64,000 bases of DNA, from contig CAZMNY010000008.1 in NCBI GenBank assembly GCA_964567745.1, forward strand, positions 183,533 through 247,532, in the 5' to 3' direction. Source of the DNA: CAZMNY01 sp964567745. GTDB lineage: Bacteria > Planctomycetota > Planctomycetia > Pirellulales > Pirellulaceae. Of this stretch, positions 1 to 8,019 are shown piece after piece (positions within the stretch are counted from its first letter, which is position 1; each line of letters starts with the position of its first letter). Made by a program: the position numbers and the translations under genes. The notes below the pieces were generated by a model. It saw nothing but the letters and a program-made list of their open reading frames with translations, made no database searches and had not been told where the DNA came from.

Positions 1-978
1 ACCTACCGAAAGTACATTGAAGGCGGCACATTGGCCGCCGCCATCTGGACTTTCGACGGCATCAACGAGAGGAATTTTCCGAAAGGAGGCCTTCCGCTTG
101 AACTCAATCTGACGGTGTTTCGAACACACAAAGGCGATATTGAAAAGACAATCGTTGGCGAGATCATACTTCAGAACCCCGACCCTAATGCCGCGATTCG
201 CCGCAGCACGCCGATCACATTTTCAGTGAAAGAATATCAGTCGGATCAGCAGTTTATCCCCCGGAAAATCCCAGCCGTAAGGCTCGATGAGTCGACCCCA
301 ATTGACGTCGATCTATTTGATGACCTCGCGCCAGATGGCAAGCTCGAGGTGATCGTACGATGTGCGGAACGAGCCCAATATTTTGGAATGGCTCAAGCTG
401 ATGTCTACTTCAAGGCGTCGGAAACATGGTTCATCGTCAACTTTTTCAAAGCCTACGCCGGGATTTGGATGCAGATGCTGATCGTGATTTGCCTCGGCGT
501 CACACTCAGTACTTTCCTCAGCGGACCCGTTGCCATGATGGCGACAATATCCACTCTTGCGATGGGCGTCTTCACTCGATTCATCGCCGGGATATTTGGC
601 GAGCAATTCGAGGCGAATCCGTTTCTCGCGAGGCTTTTTGGCACCGTGCCTGACAAAGGCGTCGGCATCCCGGGCGGCGGACCGATCGAATCACTCATCC
701 GAGTTGTCACGCAGAAGAACGTCTCAATCGATTTGGAGCTCCACCCATTGATCACGGCGGCGATCAGCTGGATTGATCTATTCCTGATGGGCGTGCTCTA
801 TATTTTTACCCAAATTCTTCCGGACTTCAGGCAGCTCAATCGAGCCGATAATGTTGCGACTGGTTTTGACATTCCGATGACGCTGATGACTCAGCACAGT
901 TTGATCACGTTGTCGTTTTTTGTCATGCTGTCCATTGTAGGCTATTTCATTCTTAAGACACGGGAAATCGCGGCATGA
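1..978 (+). CDS. ABC-2 type transporter permease, N terminus outside window
   Basis: The frame is open from base 1, so the gene starts upstream; 325 codons are visible. About 150 residues of soluble sequence with alternating hydrophobic residues precede clustered membrane helices at roughly 157-196, 258-277 and 300-318. A large soluble domain before the last helices fits the planctomycete permeases of the ABC-2 or multi-copper-enzyme-maturation type, as I remember them. The substrate is unknown and the partner ATPase would lie upstream. The stop overlaps the next start by four bases (ATGA), which implies translational coupling with the secreted IRE-type protein. The family call rests on topology and neighbourhood, not on a signature motif. 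Confidence 0.6.
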   Translation, partial: TYRKYIEGGTLAAAIWTFDGINERNFPKGGLPLELNLTVFRTHKGDIEKTIVGEIILQNPDPNAAIRRSTPITFSVKEYQSDQQFIPRKIPAVRLDESTPIDVDLFDDLAPDGKLEVIVRCAERAQYFGMAQADVYFKASETWFIVNFFKAYAGIWMQMLIVICLGVTLSTFLSGPVAMMATISTLAMGVFTRFIAGIFGEQFEANPFLARLFGTVPDKGVGIPGGGPIESLIRVVTQKNVSIDLELHPLITAAISWIDLFLMGVLYIFTQILPDFRQLNRADNVATGFDIPMTLMTQHSLITLSFFVMLSIVGYFILKTREIAA

Positions 979-2777
979 ATCTAGGATCATCGTTTTGGCG
1001 AAAGATCGTGTACGCCGCCAGCATTGGCGTCTTGCTCTTCCCGTTGTTCATTCTCGGTCAGCCCGCGAGCATGGGACCTGAGGGCCGTCGGCCTGGCGGG
1101 AAGTTGGCTCAACTGCGTCATCAACACAAACTGTCTCAAGCCAACTTGGGCGACATCGACCCGGCCAGCGAGTCGATGAGGCTAGCCTCGTTGGGAATGA
1201 GTGGCGTCGCCGCGACAGTGTTGTGGAATCAAGCTCAGCATTACAAGAACGAGCACAACTTCGACAAGATGGCGGTGGCTATCAAACAAATGTCGAAGAT
1301 TCAGCCAAACTACATCGCCGTTTGGGATTTCCAAGCGCACAACCTCGGCTACAACGTCTCGGTCGAATTCGATAACTACAAACACCGGTATCACTGGGTC
1401 AAGAAGGGAATCGATTTCCTCATCGATGGCACTCGGCATAATGCCGAAAGTCCGAAATTGCTTTCAAAGACCGGATGGTACATGGGCCAAAAAATCGGCC
1501 GCTCCGACGAGAAGCGACCATTCCGCGTGCTGTTCCGAAACGACTTCGAATTCCATCGAAGGCTCGACCAAGAAGTGGACGTGCTGAGCAACAATAAGAT
1601 TCGCGGGCCGGACGCGAGCCCCGACAATTGGCTCGTTGGAAGACTCTTCCACTTGCGCGCCCAGTCTCTGGTGGATGACCTTGGTGTTCGCCCAGCGAAT
1701 AGCCCGCTGATTTTTCACAAAGACGCGCCGATGTCGCTGATGAACTTCTCCAAGGCGATTGAAGCTGAGGGTAATTTTTCTGACTTCACGATGAGGGCGT
1801 GGGAGAGGGCTGCGGTAGCTTGGAAGAATTTTGGCCGTCGCCAACTGCCGACCTCATACGGCATGACCATTCGCCTGGGCGACGACGTTTCGCATGAGAT
1901 TCGCGAAATGCAAATGGAGCTCGACTCGATCGCACCTGGCGTTCGAAAGAACCTCGTCGCGGAACGCGAAGCATCGTTGACTGAGGCAGAGCGAAAAGCA
2001 CTTGCGACTCCACGAGAGCAAATGCAGGACGACATGTACGAAGCCTACATGGCTGGCGCACAGAAGATGCATTATAGCGAAGAGGACGTCGCCAACCGCG
2101 CGCCAAACGATGTACGACGCAAAGCGTTGAGAATTGCCGAGGAAATTGCGGCGAAAACGGAATACGCATCGCGAGTCTCTCAGTCTCAAGATACCGTCGC
2201 TTATCGCTATTGGTTGATGAGGGCGGAACTCGAACAAACGCCGCAAATGACCAAAGCACGCGAACTCATCTTCAACGCGAAACAGTCGATGGATGAGGCT
2301 CACCTTGAGGAAGCCAAAGAGCTTTACGATGAGTCGTGGGGCATTTGGGCCAAAGTGCTCGCCGAAAATCCAGTCCTACGCGATGAATTGGCCGAGGACG
2401 ATTTGTCTAGCCACCTCAAGCAGTACACCGTGTTGCTGCGACAACTGGACGAAGAGTTTCCGCTCGACTTCCCACTCAAGCAATTCGTCGGTATGCCTTC
2501 ATCTGGCGTCGAACAGCCACCGGCATTACCAACGCCAACTCGGATCACGCCCGCGGGAGCTCCCGACGCGGCCCCGTCAACAGACAAGCCAGCAGACGCT
2601 AAACCAGCTGACGCTAAACCGGCTGACGCCAAACCGGCGGATGCCAAACCGGCTGACACGAAGCCTGCCGACGCTAAACCGGCAGCAGACAAGCCAGCAG
2701 CAGACAAGCAGCCTGCAGACAAGAAGCCTGCAGACAAGAAGCCTGCAGACAAGAAGGACGTTGACGACATTCCGTAA
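975..2777 (+). CDS. IRE-type secreted/anchored planctomycete protein with Lys-Pro-Ala-Asp repeat tail
   Basis: A 600-residue protein with an N-terminal hydrophobic segment (about residues 10-28) that can act as signal anchor, then a mostly helical alpha/alpha domain (residues 70-470) with many Trp, His and Tyr residues. Similar proteins in Rhodopirellula-type genomes carry the name IRE (iron-responsive-element) protein, a label with no proven function. From about residue 535 the chain is a low-complexity array of KPADA-type five-residue units, coded by near-identical 15-base repeats, and it ends in a charged KKDVDDIP tail. It is coupled by an ATGA overlap to the upstream permease, so the two may act together at the cytoplasmic membrane. 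The domain is conserved but its role is unknown. Confidence 0.65.
   Translation: MNLGSSFWRKIVYAASIGVLLFPLFILGQPASMGPEGRRPGGKLAQLRHQHKLSQANLGDIDPASESMRLASLGMSGVAATVLWNQAQHYKNEHNFDKMAVAIKQMSKIQPNYIAVWDFQAHNLGYNVSVEFDNYKHRYHWVKKGIDFLIDGTRHNAESPKLLSKTGWYMGQKIGRSDEKRPFRVLFRNDFEFHRRLDQEVDVLSNNKIRGPDASPDNWLVGRLFHLRAQSLVDDLGVRPANSPLIFHKDAPMSLMNFSKAIEAEGNFSDFTMRAWERAAVAWKNFGRRQLPTSYGMTIRLGDDVSHEIREMQMELDSIAPGVRKNLVAEREASLTEAERKALATPREQMQDDMYEAYMAGAQKMHYSEEDVANRAPNDVRRKALRIAEEIAAKTEYASRVSQSQDTVAYRYWLMRAELEQTPQMTKARELIFNAKQSMDEAHLEEAKELYDESWGIWAKVLAENPVLRDELAEDDLSSHLKQYTVLLRQLDEEFPLDFPLKQFVGMPSSGVEQPPALPTPTRITPAGAPDAAPSTDKPADAKPADAKPADAKPADAKPADTKPADAKPAADKPAADKQPADKKPADKKPADKKDVDDIP
2574..2766 (+). repeat. 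15-base tandem repeats coding for KPADA units
   Basis: Near-identical units reading roughly gctaaaccggctgac code for Lys-Pro-Ala-Asp-Ala, and they grade into Asp-Lys-Lys-Pro-Ala units toward the end. Unit length is a multiple of three, so gain or loss of copies keeps the frame and changes only tail length. Confidence 0.8.
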
Positions 2778-3142
2778 CGCGCAATCGGTTGAGGGAGTCT
2801 AACGTGCCGCGAGTCTTACAGCACACGCGGTGACGTGAACGTCACGGAGGCTTCCATCACCGACCCGTCGCGTTAGCGAGAGCCACTCGAGACCAGAAGC
2901 GTCAGCGACGGTTCAACGCTTGCGACAGGCGGTTCTGCGGACAACGTCTCAGCGAGTCGTATTGTTCTTGCGATTCATCGAAGCGAGTTGAGCGGCATGG
3001 CGAACGGGCGCCCACGACGTCGCTGCAGTGCTACAATTCTTGCTCATATGATTTTCTCTGGTCGTTTTCTGCGCGTCGTTGCGGAATCGGAGCGACAGGG
3101 ATCGAGATTGCGGACGGGATCGAGCAAGGGTATCGCCGAAAC
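2778..3142. other. intergenic stretch without a convincing gene
   Basis: No conserved reading frame is visible. A 32-codon minus-strand frame starting with ATG at 3056 has no clear ribosome binding site and no recognisable sequence. The right end abuts the first 109-bp MITE-like element. Confidence 0.5.
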
Positions 3143-3251
3143 CTAGTGCAGCGTCAACACTAAGAATTAGGATCCCAGTGTTTGTATCGTACGCCGCCAA
3201 GTCAAGTTACGCCGAAGCCAACCCCCATTTTTAGAGTTGACGCGGCACTAG
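3143..3251. mobile_element. 109-bp MITE-like element, copy 1
   Basis: The element begins and ends with CTAG and has imperfect terminal inverted repeats of about 21 bp: the left end reads ctagtgcagcgtcaacacta, and the reverse complement of the right end reads ctagtgccgcgtcaactcta. It has no coding capacity. A second copy of identical length and orientation, with only about four differences by eye, lies at 4754-4862. Size, terminal inverted repeats and a palindromic CTAG at both ends fit a non-autonomous transposon remnant that uses CTAG or TA as target. Its transposase source is not in the window. Confidence 0.75.
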
Positions 3252-3269
3252 TATCGAGGTGAGAAACCA

Positions 3270-3479
3270 ATGTCAGAAACAAAAATCAGCGTGCGCGATA
3301 ACGGTCCTTTCTTGATTGAAGGCGCGATTACGATTGTCGACAGCGAAGGGGCACCGTTCCCCACACCCGACAAGCCCGTAATCGCTCTTTGTCGCTGCGG
3401 TCATTCGGCAAACCAACCGTTTTGCGATGGCTCGCACAACGGATGCGGATTCGAATCAGCCGAGCGAGCGCCCTCTTAG
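3270..3479 (+). CDS. CDGSH-type iron-sulfur protein
   Basis: A 69-residue protein with the mitoNEET-family signature CRCGHSANQPFCDGSH. Cys41, Cys43, Cys52 and His56 are the expected ligands of a [2Fe-2S] cluster. There is no signal peptide or membrane anchor, so it should be a soluble cytoplasmic electron-transfer or cluster-transfer protein, as known for bacterial single-CDGSH proteins. The start is supported by GAGG about ten bases upstream, just outside the MITE-like element that ends at 3251. The element may therefore have changed this gene's upstream region. Confidence 0.9.
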   Translation: MSETKISVRDNGPFLIEGAITIVDSEGAPFPTPDKPVIALCRCGHSANQPFCDGSHNGCGFESAERAPS

Positions 3480-3843
3480 TCAAAGTCGTTTCTGCGCCGC
3501 ACGCGAGTGGCCTGGATCGATCCGAGCATGATGCGAGACGGACCCGCCTTCGTTGCTGGACGAGTCGCTCAACTCGTTGCATCGACACGTTATCCCCAGC
3601 GAGCGGGTCGGCGAGCGATGACGCAAGCCAAGCTCCCATCGGCGTTTCGCTCAAGCAGCAGACATCTCATTTTCTCGGGCCGCGGTCTGTTACGGTAGGC
3701 AGTCGTTTGGCTCGACGAGTTGGCCTGGAATTCTCCGTCGATCGATCGAGCCGCGATCTACGATTGCCGGAGTCGCTCCTATCTGCCGGTTCAATTTTGA
3801 AAACGGTTTGTCTGCGATGCCGTCTTGAAAGGAAATAGCACTT
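3480..3843. other. intergenic stretch without a convincing gene
   Basis: The short frames here have no conserved look and no ribosome binding site. The last 15 bases carry AAGGAAA, which serves the next gene. Confidence 0.5.
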
Positions 3844-4680
3844 ATGGATGAACCCGCCATCGACCCTCAGCCCGCCATTGAGATTTCAACTTGGTCGGAC
3901 GAAACCGAAACGGCCTCGGCTGCCTACATCGGCCGCTGGTATCAGCTCGTCAGCACAACCAATTGGGAGAAGGGCCGGATCATCTTGCAGTGGCGGGACG
4001 CCGTTGCCGATGAGGGGGCGCCAGTCACCGACTATTCCGACGAGGCGTGGGCCAAGCGAGTTGGCGGCGTGACAGGGCAACATGTCGGTCGGCTGCGACG
4101 CGTGTTCCAGCGTTTCGGCGCGAGCTACGAATCGTTCGGCGGTCTTTTTTGGAGCCATTTTCAAGCGGCCGTCGAATGGGAAGACGCCGAGATGTGGCTC
4201 GAGGGCGCGGTGCAAAACAAGTGGTCGGTGTCTCAAATGCGAAAGCAACGATGGGAATCGATCGGTGCCCCGGCCGACAAGAAGCCGAAAGACGAAGATA
4301 TCATCGTCACCGAGATCAATGAGGATATTGATCATGCACTGACTCAGGACCCGACAGCCCATTCCAAAGAAGGCGCCATCGAAGGCGTCAGCGGTCCGCG
4401 ACACGACGGTCCCGATTTCGGTGAGGAAGACGAGGGGCGATCAGCGAAAGAGGCATCGATCTACGCGGACGATGGAACCGAACAGTGCGATTTCGTTCGG
4501 CCTTTCGAAAACTTGAGCGAGTTGCCCGACGACTTGTCCGACGCGTTTGAGAGTTTCAAACTCGCCATCCTCGCCCACAAAGGCGACGGTTGGGCCGACA
4601 TCGCTTGCGAAGATGTGCTGGCGAGTCTCGACGCGCTGAAAGCACTCGCAGTTGCGCCTTCGGGTGATGCTCCTTTTTGA
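3844..4680 (+). CDS. conserved planctomycete hypothetical protein, possible DNA-binding segment
   Basis: A 278-residue soluble acidic protein with an AGGAAA ribosome binding site nine bases before the ATG. Residues 30-140 look like a compact helical domain: a Trp-rich helix, then a segment around AKRVGGVTGQHVGRLRRVF, then WSHF (103-106) and WSVSQMR (127-133). The pairing of a WSH block with a WSV..(L/M)R block about 20 residues later resembles segments in DUF1016-N/ParB-like winged-helix proteins; this is a remembered similarity, not a search result. The C-terminal half is acidic and probably disordered, followed by a short helical end. The gene lies between the two 109-bp repeats. Function unknown. 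Confidence 0.6.
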   Translation: MDEPAIDPQPAIEISTWSDETETASAAYIGRWYQLVSTTNWEKGRIILQWRDAVADEGAPVTDYSDEAWAKRVGGVTGQHVGRLRRVFQRFGASYESFGGLFWSHFQAAVEWEDAEMWLEGAVQNKWSVSQMRKQRWESIGAPADKKPKDEDIIVTEINEDIDHALTQDPTAHSKEGAIEGVSGPRHDGPDFGEEDEGRSAKEASIYADDGTEQCDFVRPFENLSELPDDLSDAFESFKLAILAHKGDGWADIACEDVLASLDALKALAVAPSGDAPF

Positions 4681-4753
4681 GCAACTCTCGCAATAGCATA
4701 TTCGTACAGCCGCTTCCCACTGCCGCACCAAACCGCGGGTTGAACCGCGACGT

Positions 4754-4862
4754 CTAGTGCAGCGTCAACACTAAGAATTTGGATCTCAGTGTTTGTATCG
4801 TACGCCGCCAAGTCAAGTTACGCCGAAGCCAACCCTCATTTTTAGAGTTGACGCGCCACTAG
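4754..4862. mobile_element. 109-bp MITE-like element, copy 2
   Basis: Same length, orientation and CTAG ends as copy 1 at 3143-3251, with about four base differences. The pair flanks the CDGSH gene and the 278-residue hypothetical gene as direct repeats. The right end lies 32 bases before the start chosen for the amidohydrolase, so an upstream in-frame start at 4793 would fall inside the element and is unlikely to be used. Confidence 0.75.
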
Positions 4863-4894
4863 TCTGTTCTTCCCTCCCAGCTGAGCCACAGCAC

Positions 4895-6085
4895 ATGAAC
4901 GCCGAGTCGATTGTCGCGGAAGCGAAACGTCTTCAGGATTGGGTTGTGTCGAAACGTCGCACGCTTCACTGTCATCCCGAGTTAATGTACGAGGAAGTGC
5001 GGACGAGCCAGTTGGTTCGTGAGACGTTGGACGAGCTCGATATTCGCTACGAGCATCCTGTCGCAGTGACTGGCGTTGTCGCGCAGATTGGCGCAGGCGA
5101 CGGCCCTTGTGTCGCGCTTCGCGCCGACATGGACGCGTTGCCGATTCAGGAGGCGACGGACGTCGACTTTCGAAGCGAAGTTGACGGCAAGATGCATGCT
5201 TGCGGCCACGATTGCCACACGGCCATGCTTTTGGGCGCGGCGAAAATGTTGAAGCAGCGCGAGGCTGATCTTCCCGGCGTCGTCAAACTGATCTTCCAGC
5301 CCGCGGAAGAGGGAGGCGCGGGCGGCAAGCGAATGAAAGACGAGGGCGCGCTGCAAGATCCAGACGTTCAGCGGATCTTTGGTTTGCATGTATGGCCGGA
5401 CATTCCCACAGGCAGCGCAGGATCTCGAGCCGGCGTGTTCTTGGCCGCGGCCGGTTCCGTCAGTATTCGAGTTGAGGGAGTCGGCGGGCATGCGGCGATG
5501 CCGCATCACTGTGTCGATCCAGTGACCACATCGGCCAAGATCATCACCGAATTGCAGACGATTGTCGCTCGCGAAGTTGACCCGCTCGATTCGGCTGTAG
5601 TCAGCATCACGACGATTCACGCCGGCCACGCTTACAACGTGATTCCTGCGGCCGTCGAGATGACTGGCACGATTCGCACCATGTCGATGGAGGTCATGAC
5701 CCAACTGCAGCAACGCGTCAAGGCAATTGCGGAATCAGTCGCCACGGCGAACAAGTGCCAGGCCACGGTCGAATTTCCGGGCCACGTTTACCCCCCGACG
5801 AATAACGCGCCGGAGGTTTGGGAATCGGCCAAGAACGTCGCCACGGAGTTGCTTGGCGAGGGCAACGTCGCACAGCTTCCACCGGTCATGGGAGGCGAGG
5901 ACTTCGCTTACTACACCGAGACGGTGCCGGGTTGCTTTGTCGCGCTGGGAGTTCGCAACGAGGCGATCGACGCGGTGTACGGGGTTCACCACCCTAAGTT
6001 CAAGGCCGATGAGGACGCTCTGCCGTTTGGCGTCGCGATGCATGTTGCGTTCGCGCTGAAGTCGCTCGACGAGCTGAAGGCTTAA
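4895..6085 (+). CDS. M20D-family amidohydrolase/metallopeptidase
   Basis: A 396-residue enzyme of the M20D group (hippurate, N-acetyl-amino-acid and IAA-amino-acid hydrolases). Visible motifs are ALRADMDALPIQE (74-86), the metal-binding HACGHDCHTA (101-110, with Cys103 and His105), FQPAEEG (135-141) with the catalytic Glu pair, GLHVWP (163-168), and the dimerisation-domain motif GVGGHAAMPH. It should hydrolyse the amide bond of N-acylated amino acids with two metal ions; the substrate cannot be read. No signal peptide is present, so it is cytoplasmic. The ATG at 4895 was chosen because the longer frame reaches into the repeat element and adds no family sequence. Confidence 0.9.
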   Translation: MNAESIVAEAKRLQDWVVSKRRTLHCHPELMYEEVRTSQLVRETLDELDIRYEHPVAVTGVVAQIGAGDGPCVALRADMDALPIQEATDVDFRSEVDGKMHACGHDCHTAMLLGAAKMLKQREADLPGVVKLIFQPAEEGGAGGKRMKDEGALQDPDVQRIFGLHVWPDIPTGSAGSRAGVFLAAAGSVSIRVEGVGGHAAMPHHCVDPVTTSAKIITELQTIVAREVDPLDSAVVSITTIHAGHAYNVIPAAVEMTGTIRTMSMEVMTQLQQRVKAIAESVATANKCQATVEFPGHVYPPTNNAPEVWESAKNVATELLGEGNVAQLPPVMGGEDFAYYTETVPGCFVALGVRNEAIDAVYGVHHPKFKADEDALPFGVAMHVAFALKSLDELKA

Positions 6086-6104
6086 GCAGGGCCGCGTTGT
6101 CATC

Positions 6105-7991
6105 TCACTTTCGCGGAAGCCAAACCTCGGTGTCATCGCGTCGCCGCGCGGGTTGGAATCGTTCGTCAAGATATTTGAGCAGCGCCGAATCTTTAGGCAG
6201 CGGCGCTCCAAACGGTTCGTGGACCACCGCGGCGCGAGGCGTGTCGCCGAGCGCGGCGATCACCCGTCGCTGTTCCTCTTGTCGAAGCAGGAACGGCCAG
6301 AATGTCGGATTGAGCGAGGTGGGAGGCCGTTGGCCTGTCCAGAAGTAGAGGCTGTTGCACGCGTGTCCGCCAAACACAAACGTGTCCGATTCTTCTCGAA
6401 GCGTCCGCACGAGCCACTGAATGCGACTCGCTTTTTCAGGTGGCACTCGCATGAGTTCGGCGCCCGACAACGAAAGTGAGGCGAGTCGATTTCGGTAATC
6501 GCAAAGGTGTGCGGAGCGGAACACAAGCAAACAAGTCAGCAGAAACGCAAGCGCCGCGGGTGCCCATTCCATTTGGCGTTTTCCGCTTGGCGCCTGTTCG
6601 AAATAATCTTGCAGCACAATCCAACCGCCAGCGATCACAAGTAGCGTGCCGACGGCCATTTGCGTGCCTGGGGTCGGGTAGGCGGCCATTGGTTGCAGCA
6701 CGGCGAAGAAGCACAACGGCAACCGTTCGATGGGAACGGCGGACGCTTCACCCCTGCGGCCATCGGATCGCGGAATCATCAGTAGCCACATTGCCGGTGC
6801 AATCGAGCCGAGAAGAAAACCGGCGGCGCCGCGGTCGACAAGGCCGTGTCGGAGCGGTTGCAGCGTCTCCGGCAAGAACTGAGTCAGCCCGAACAGGATG
6901 GCTCCAACGACAACAGGACGAAGCGCCTGTGGATTGTCGCGGCCAATGATTGCGCCAATCGACAACACTCCGGCAACGACGACCGCGACCAACGGAATTG
7001 GCGCTGGCCGATAAAACAATTGCTTGAATCCCAGATGCTGTCCGATAAGCCCATGAAATAGACCATCCGTCGTCGTTCCGCCCGCGATCGCGACAAGGCA
7101 GGAGCCGACAACAAGGATTCCGACTCCCAGTGTAAAGGCCAGCCAAACATCGAGTGAAAGCTGATGTTTGAGTGCGGACGAGTTCTTCCCGAGCGCTGTC
7201 GCCAGTATCGACGACAGTGAAAGGCTGCAGATGATTGGGAGAATCGAGCCGGTGCCGGAGGTGAGATGAGATGATGCAACGAGGCAGGGGAGGGCGACCG
7301 CGCCGATCGCTCCCGCCCAGAACAGCATCTGATGTAACCGACCTCTTCGGCCGAGTGTGAGCAACAGTAGCGTCGCAGAGACGAAAAGAAAAACGCCGAT
7401 GTTGAGCTTGACCATTAAGGTCGCACCGACAACGGCGCCTAACAATGCCGCGATCGCCGTTCTGGCCACTCGTCGACTGCGTTGCCGAACCAAACTGGTT
7501 GCCAAGATCAACGCCGAGATAATCGCAACAAGGCACATCTCTTGCGGGTGTCCCGGCTCGAGGCACAATCGTTCAAGGTGAAAGAACGACGCCGCATAGC
7601 CGCAAACGGCGAGCTTCCATGACGATGTCTGCGCGAACAAGAACATCATGATGGCCGACGCCGCCGCGAGCCACACAAAGAGCGATTTCCATCGAGTCGT
7701 GTCGTGAGTTACAGGAAGGCTTGTCCAGTCGTGAAACGCCGATTGGGCGATATAGAAGAACGGACCGTATTGCGAATACGTCTCGTCGTAAAGCGGCGCG
7801 CCTTCGCTGTAAGAAACGATCGAAAGCATCACGTAGCCTTCGTCGTCGTAATCGGCGTGGGTGCTGAAGATCTGCTGAAAACCGGCAAACAACAGTGCCG
7901 GCGTCAACAAGATCCAAGCCGCGAACAGCCACCTCCGATCACCGCGTCGGTTCGGTTTGGCATCTCGTGTTATTGGATCAATTCGCGGCAT
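6105..7991 (-). CDS. polytopic membrane glycosyltransferase-like protein (GT-C type)
   Basis: A 628-residue protein with about ten to twelve hydrophobic helices and a soluble C-terminal portion. The first extracytoplasmic loop holds DYDDEGY shortly after helix 1, the place where GT-C enzymes (dolichyl/polyprenyl-phosphate-mannose type, GT39/GT83) keep their catalytic acidic residues. It starts 28 bases after a DPM1-like glycosyltransferase gene that could make the lipid-linked sugar donor, and behind a methyltransferase gene, so the three genes look like one operon for surface glycan or lipid glycosylation. The donor and acceptor are unknown; the assignment rests on topology and context. Confidence 0.65.
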   Translation of the reverse strand: MPRIDPITRDAKPNRRGDRRWLFAAWILLTPALLFAGFQQIFSTHADYDDEGYVMLSIVSYSEGAPLYDETYSQYGPFFYIAQSAFHDWTSLPVTHDTTRWKSLFVWLAAASAIMMFLFAQTSSWKLAVCGYAASFFHLERLCLEPGHPQEMCLVAIISALILATSLVRQRSRRVARTAIAALLGAVVGATLMVKLNIGVFLFVSATLLLLTLGRRGRLHQMLFWAGAIGAVALPCLVASSHLTSGTGSILPIICSLSLSSILATALGKNSSALKHQLSLDVWLAFTLGVGILVVGSCLVAIAGGTTTDGLFHGLIGQHLGFKQLFYRPAPIPLVAVVVAGVLSIGAIIGRDNPQALRPVVVGAILFGLTQFLPETLQPLRHGLVDRGAAGFLLGSIAPAMWLLMIPRSDGRRGEASAVPIERLPLCFFAVLQPMAAYPTPGTQMAVGTLLVIAGGWIVLQDYFEQAPSGKRQMEWAPAALAFLLTCLLVFRSAHLCDYRNRLASLSLSGAELMRVPPEKASRIQWLVRTLREESDTFVFGGHACNSLYFWTGQRPPTSLNPTFWPFLLRQEEQRRVIAALGDTPRAAVVHEPFGAPLPKDSALLKYLDERFQPARRRDDTEVWLPRK

Positions 7992-8019
7992 CGGTAATCT
8001 GCTTTGTCAGTCCGGCAAG

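Noticed and set aside
2949..3056. 32-codon minus-strand frame starting with ATG at 3056
   Set aside because: No clear ribosome binding site and no recognisable sequence; too short to support by eye.
3507..3698. 63-codon plus-strand frame after the CDGSH gene
   Set aside because: No ribosome binding site, Arg-rich and Ser-rich shadow-like composition, no conserved block.
4793..4894. Upstream extension of the amidohydrolase
   Set aside because: Its first 70 bases lie inside the MITE-like element and the sequence does not match the M20 family start.
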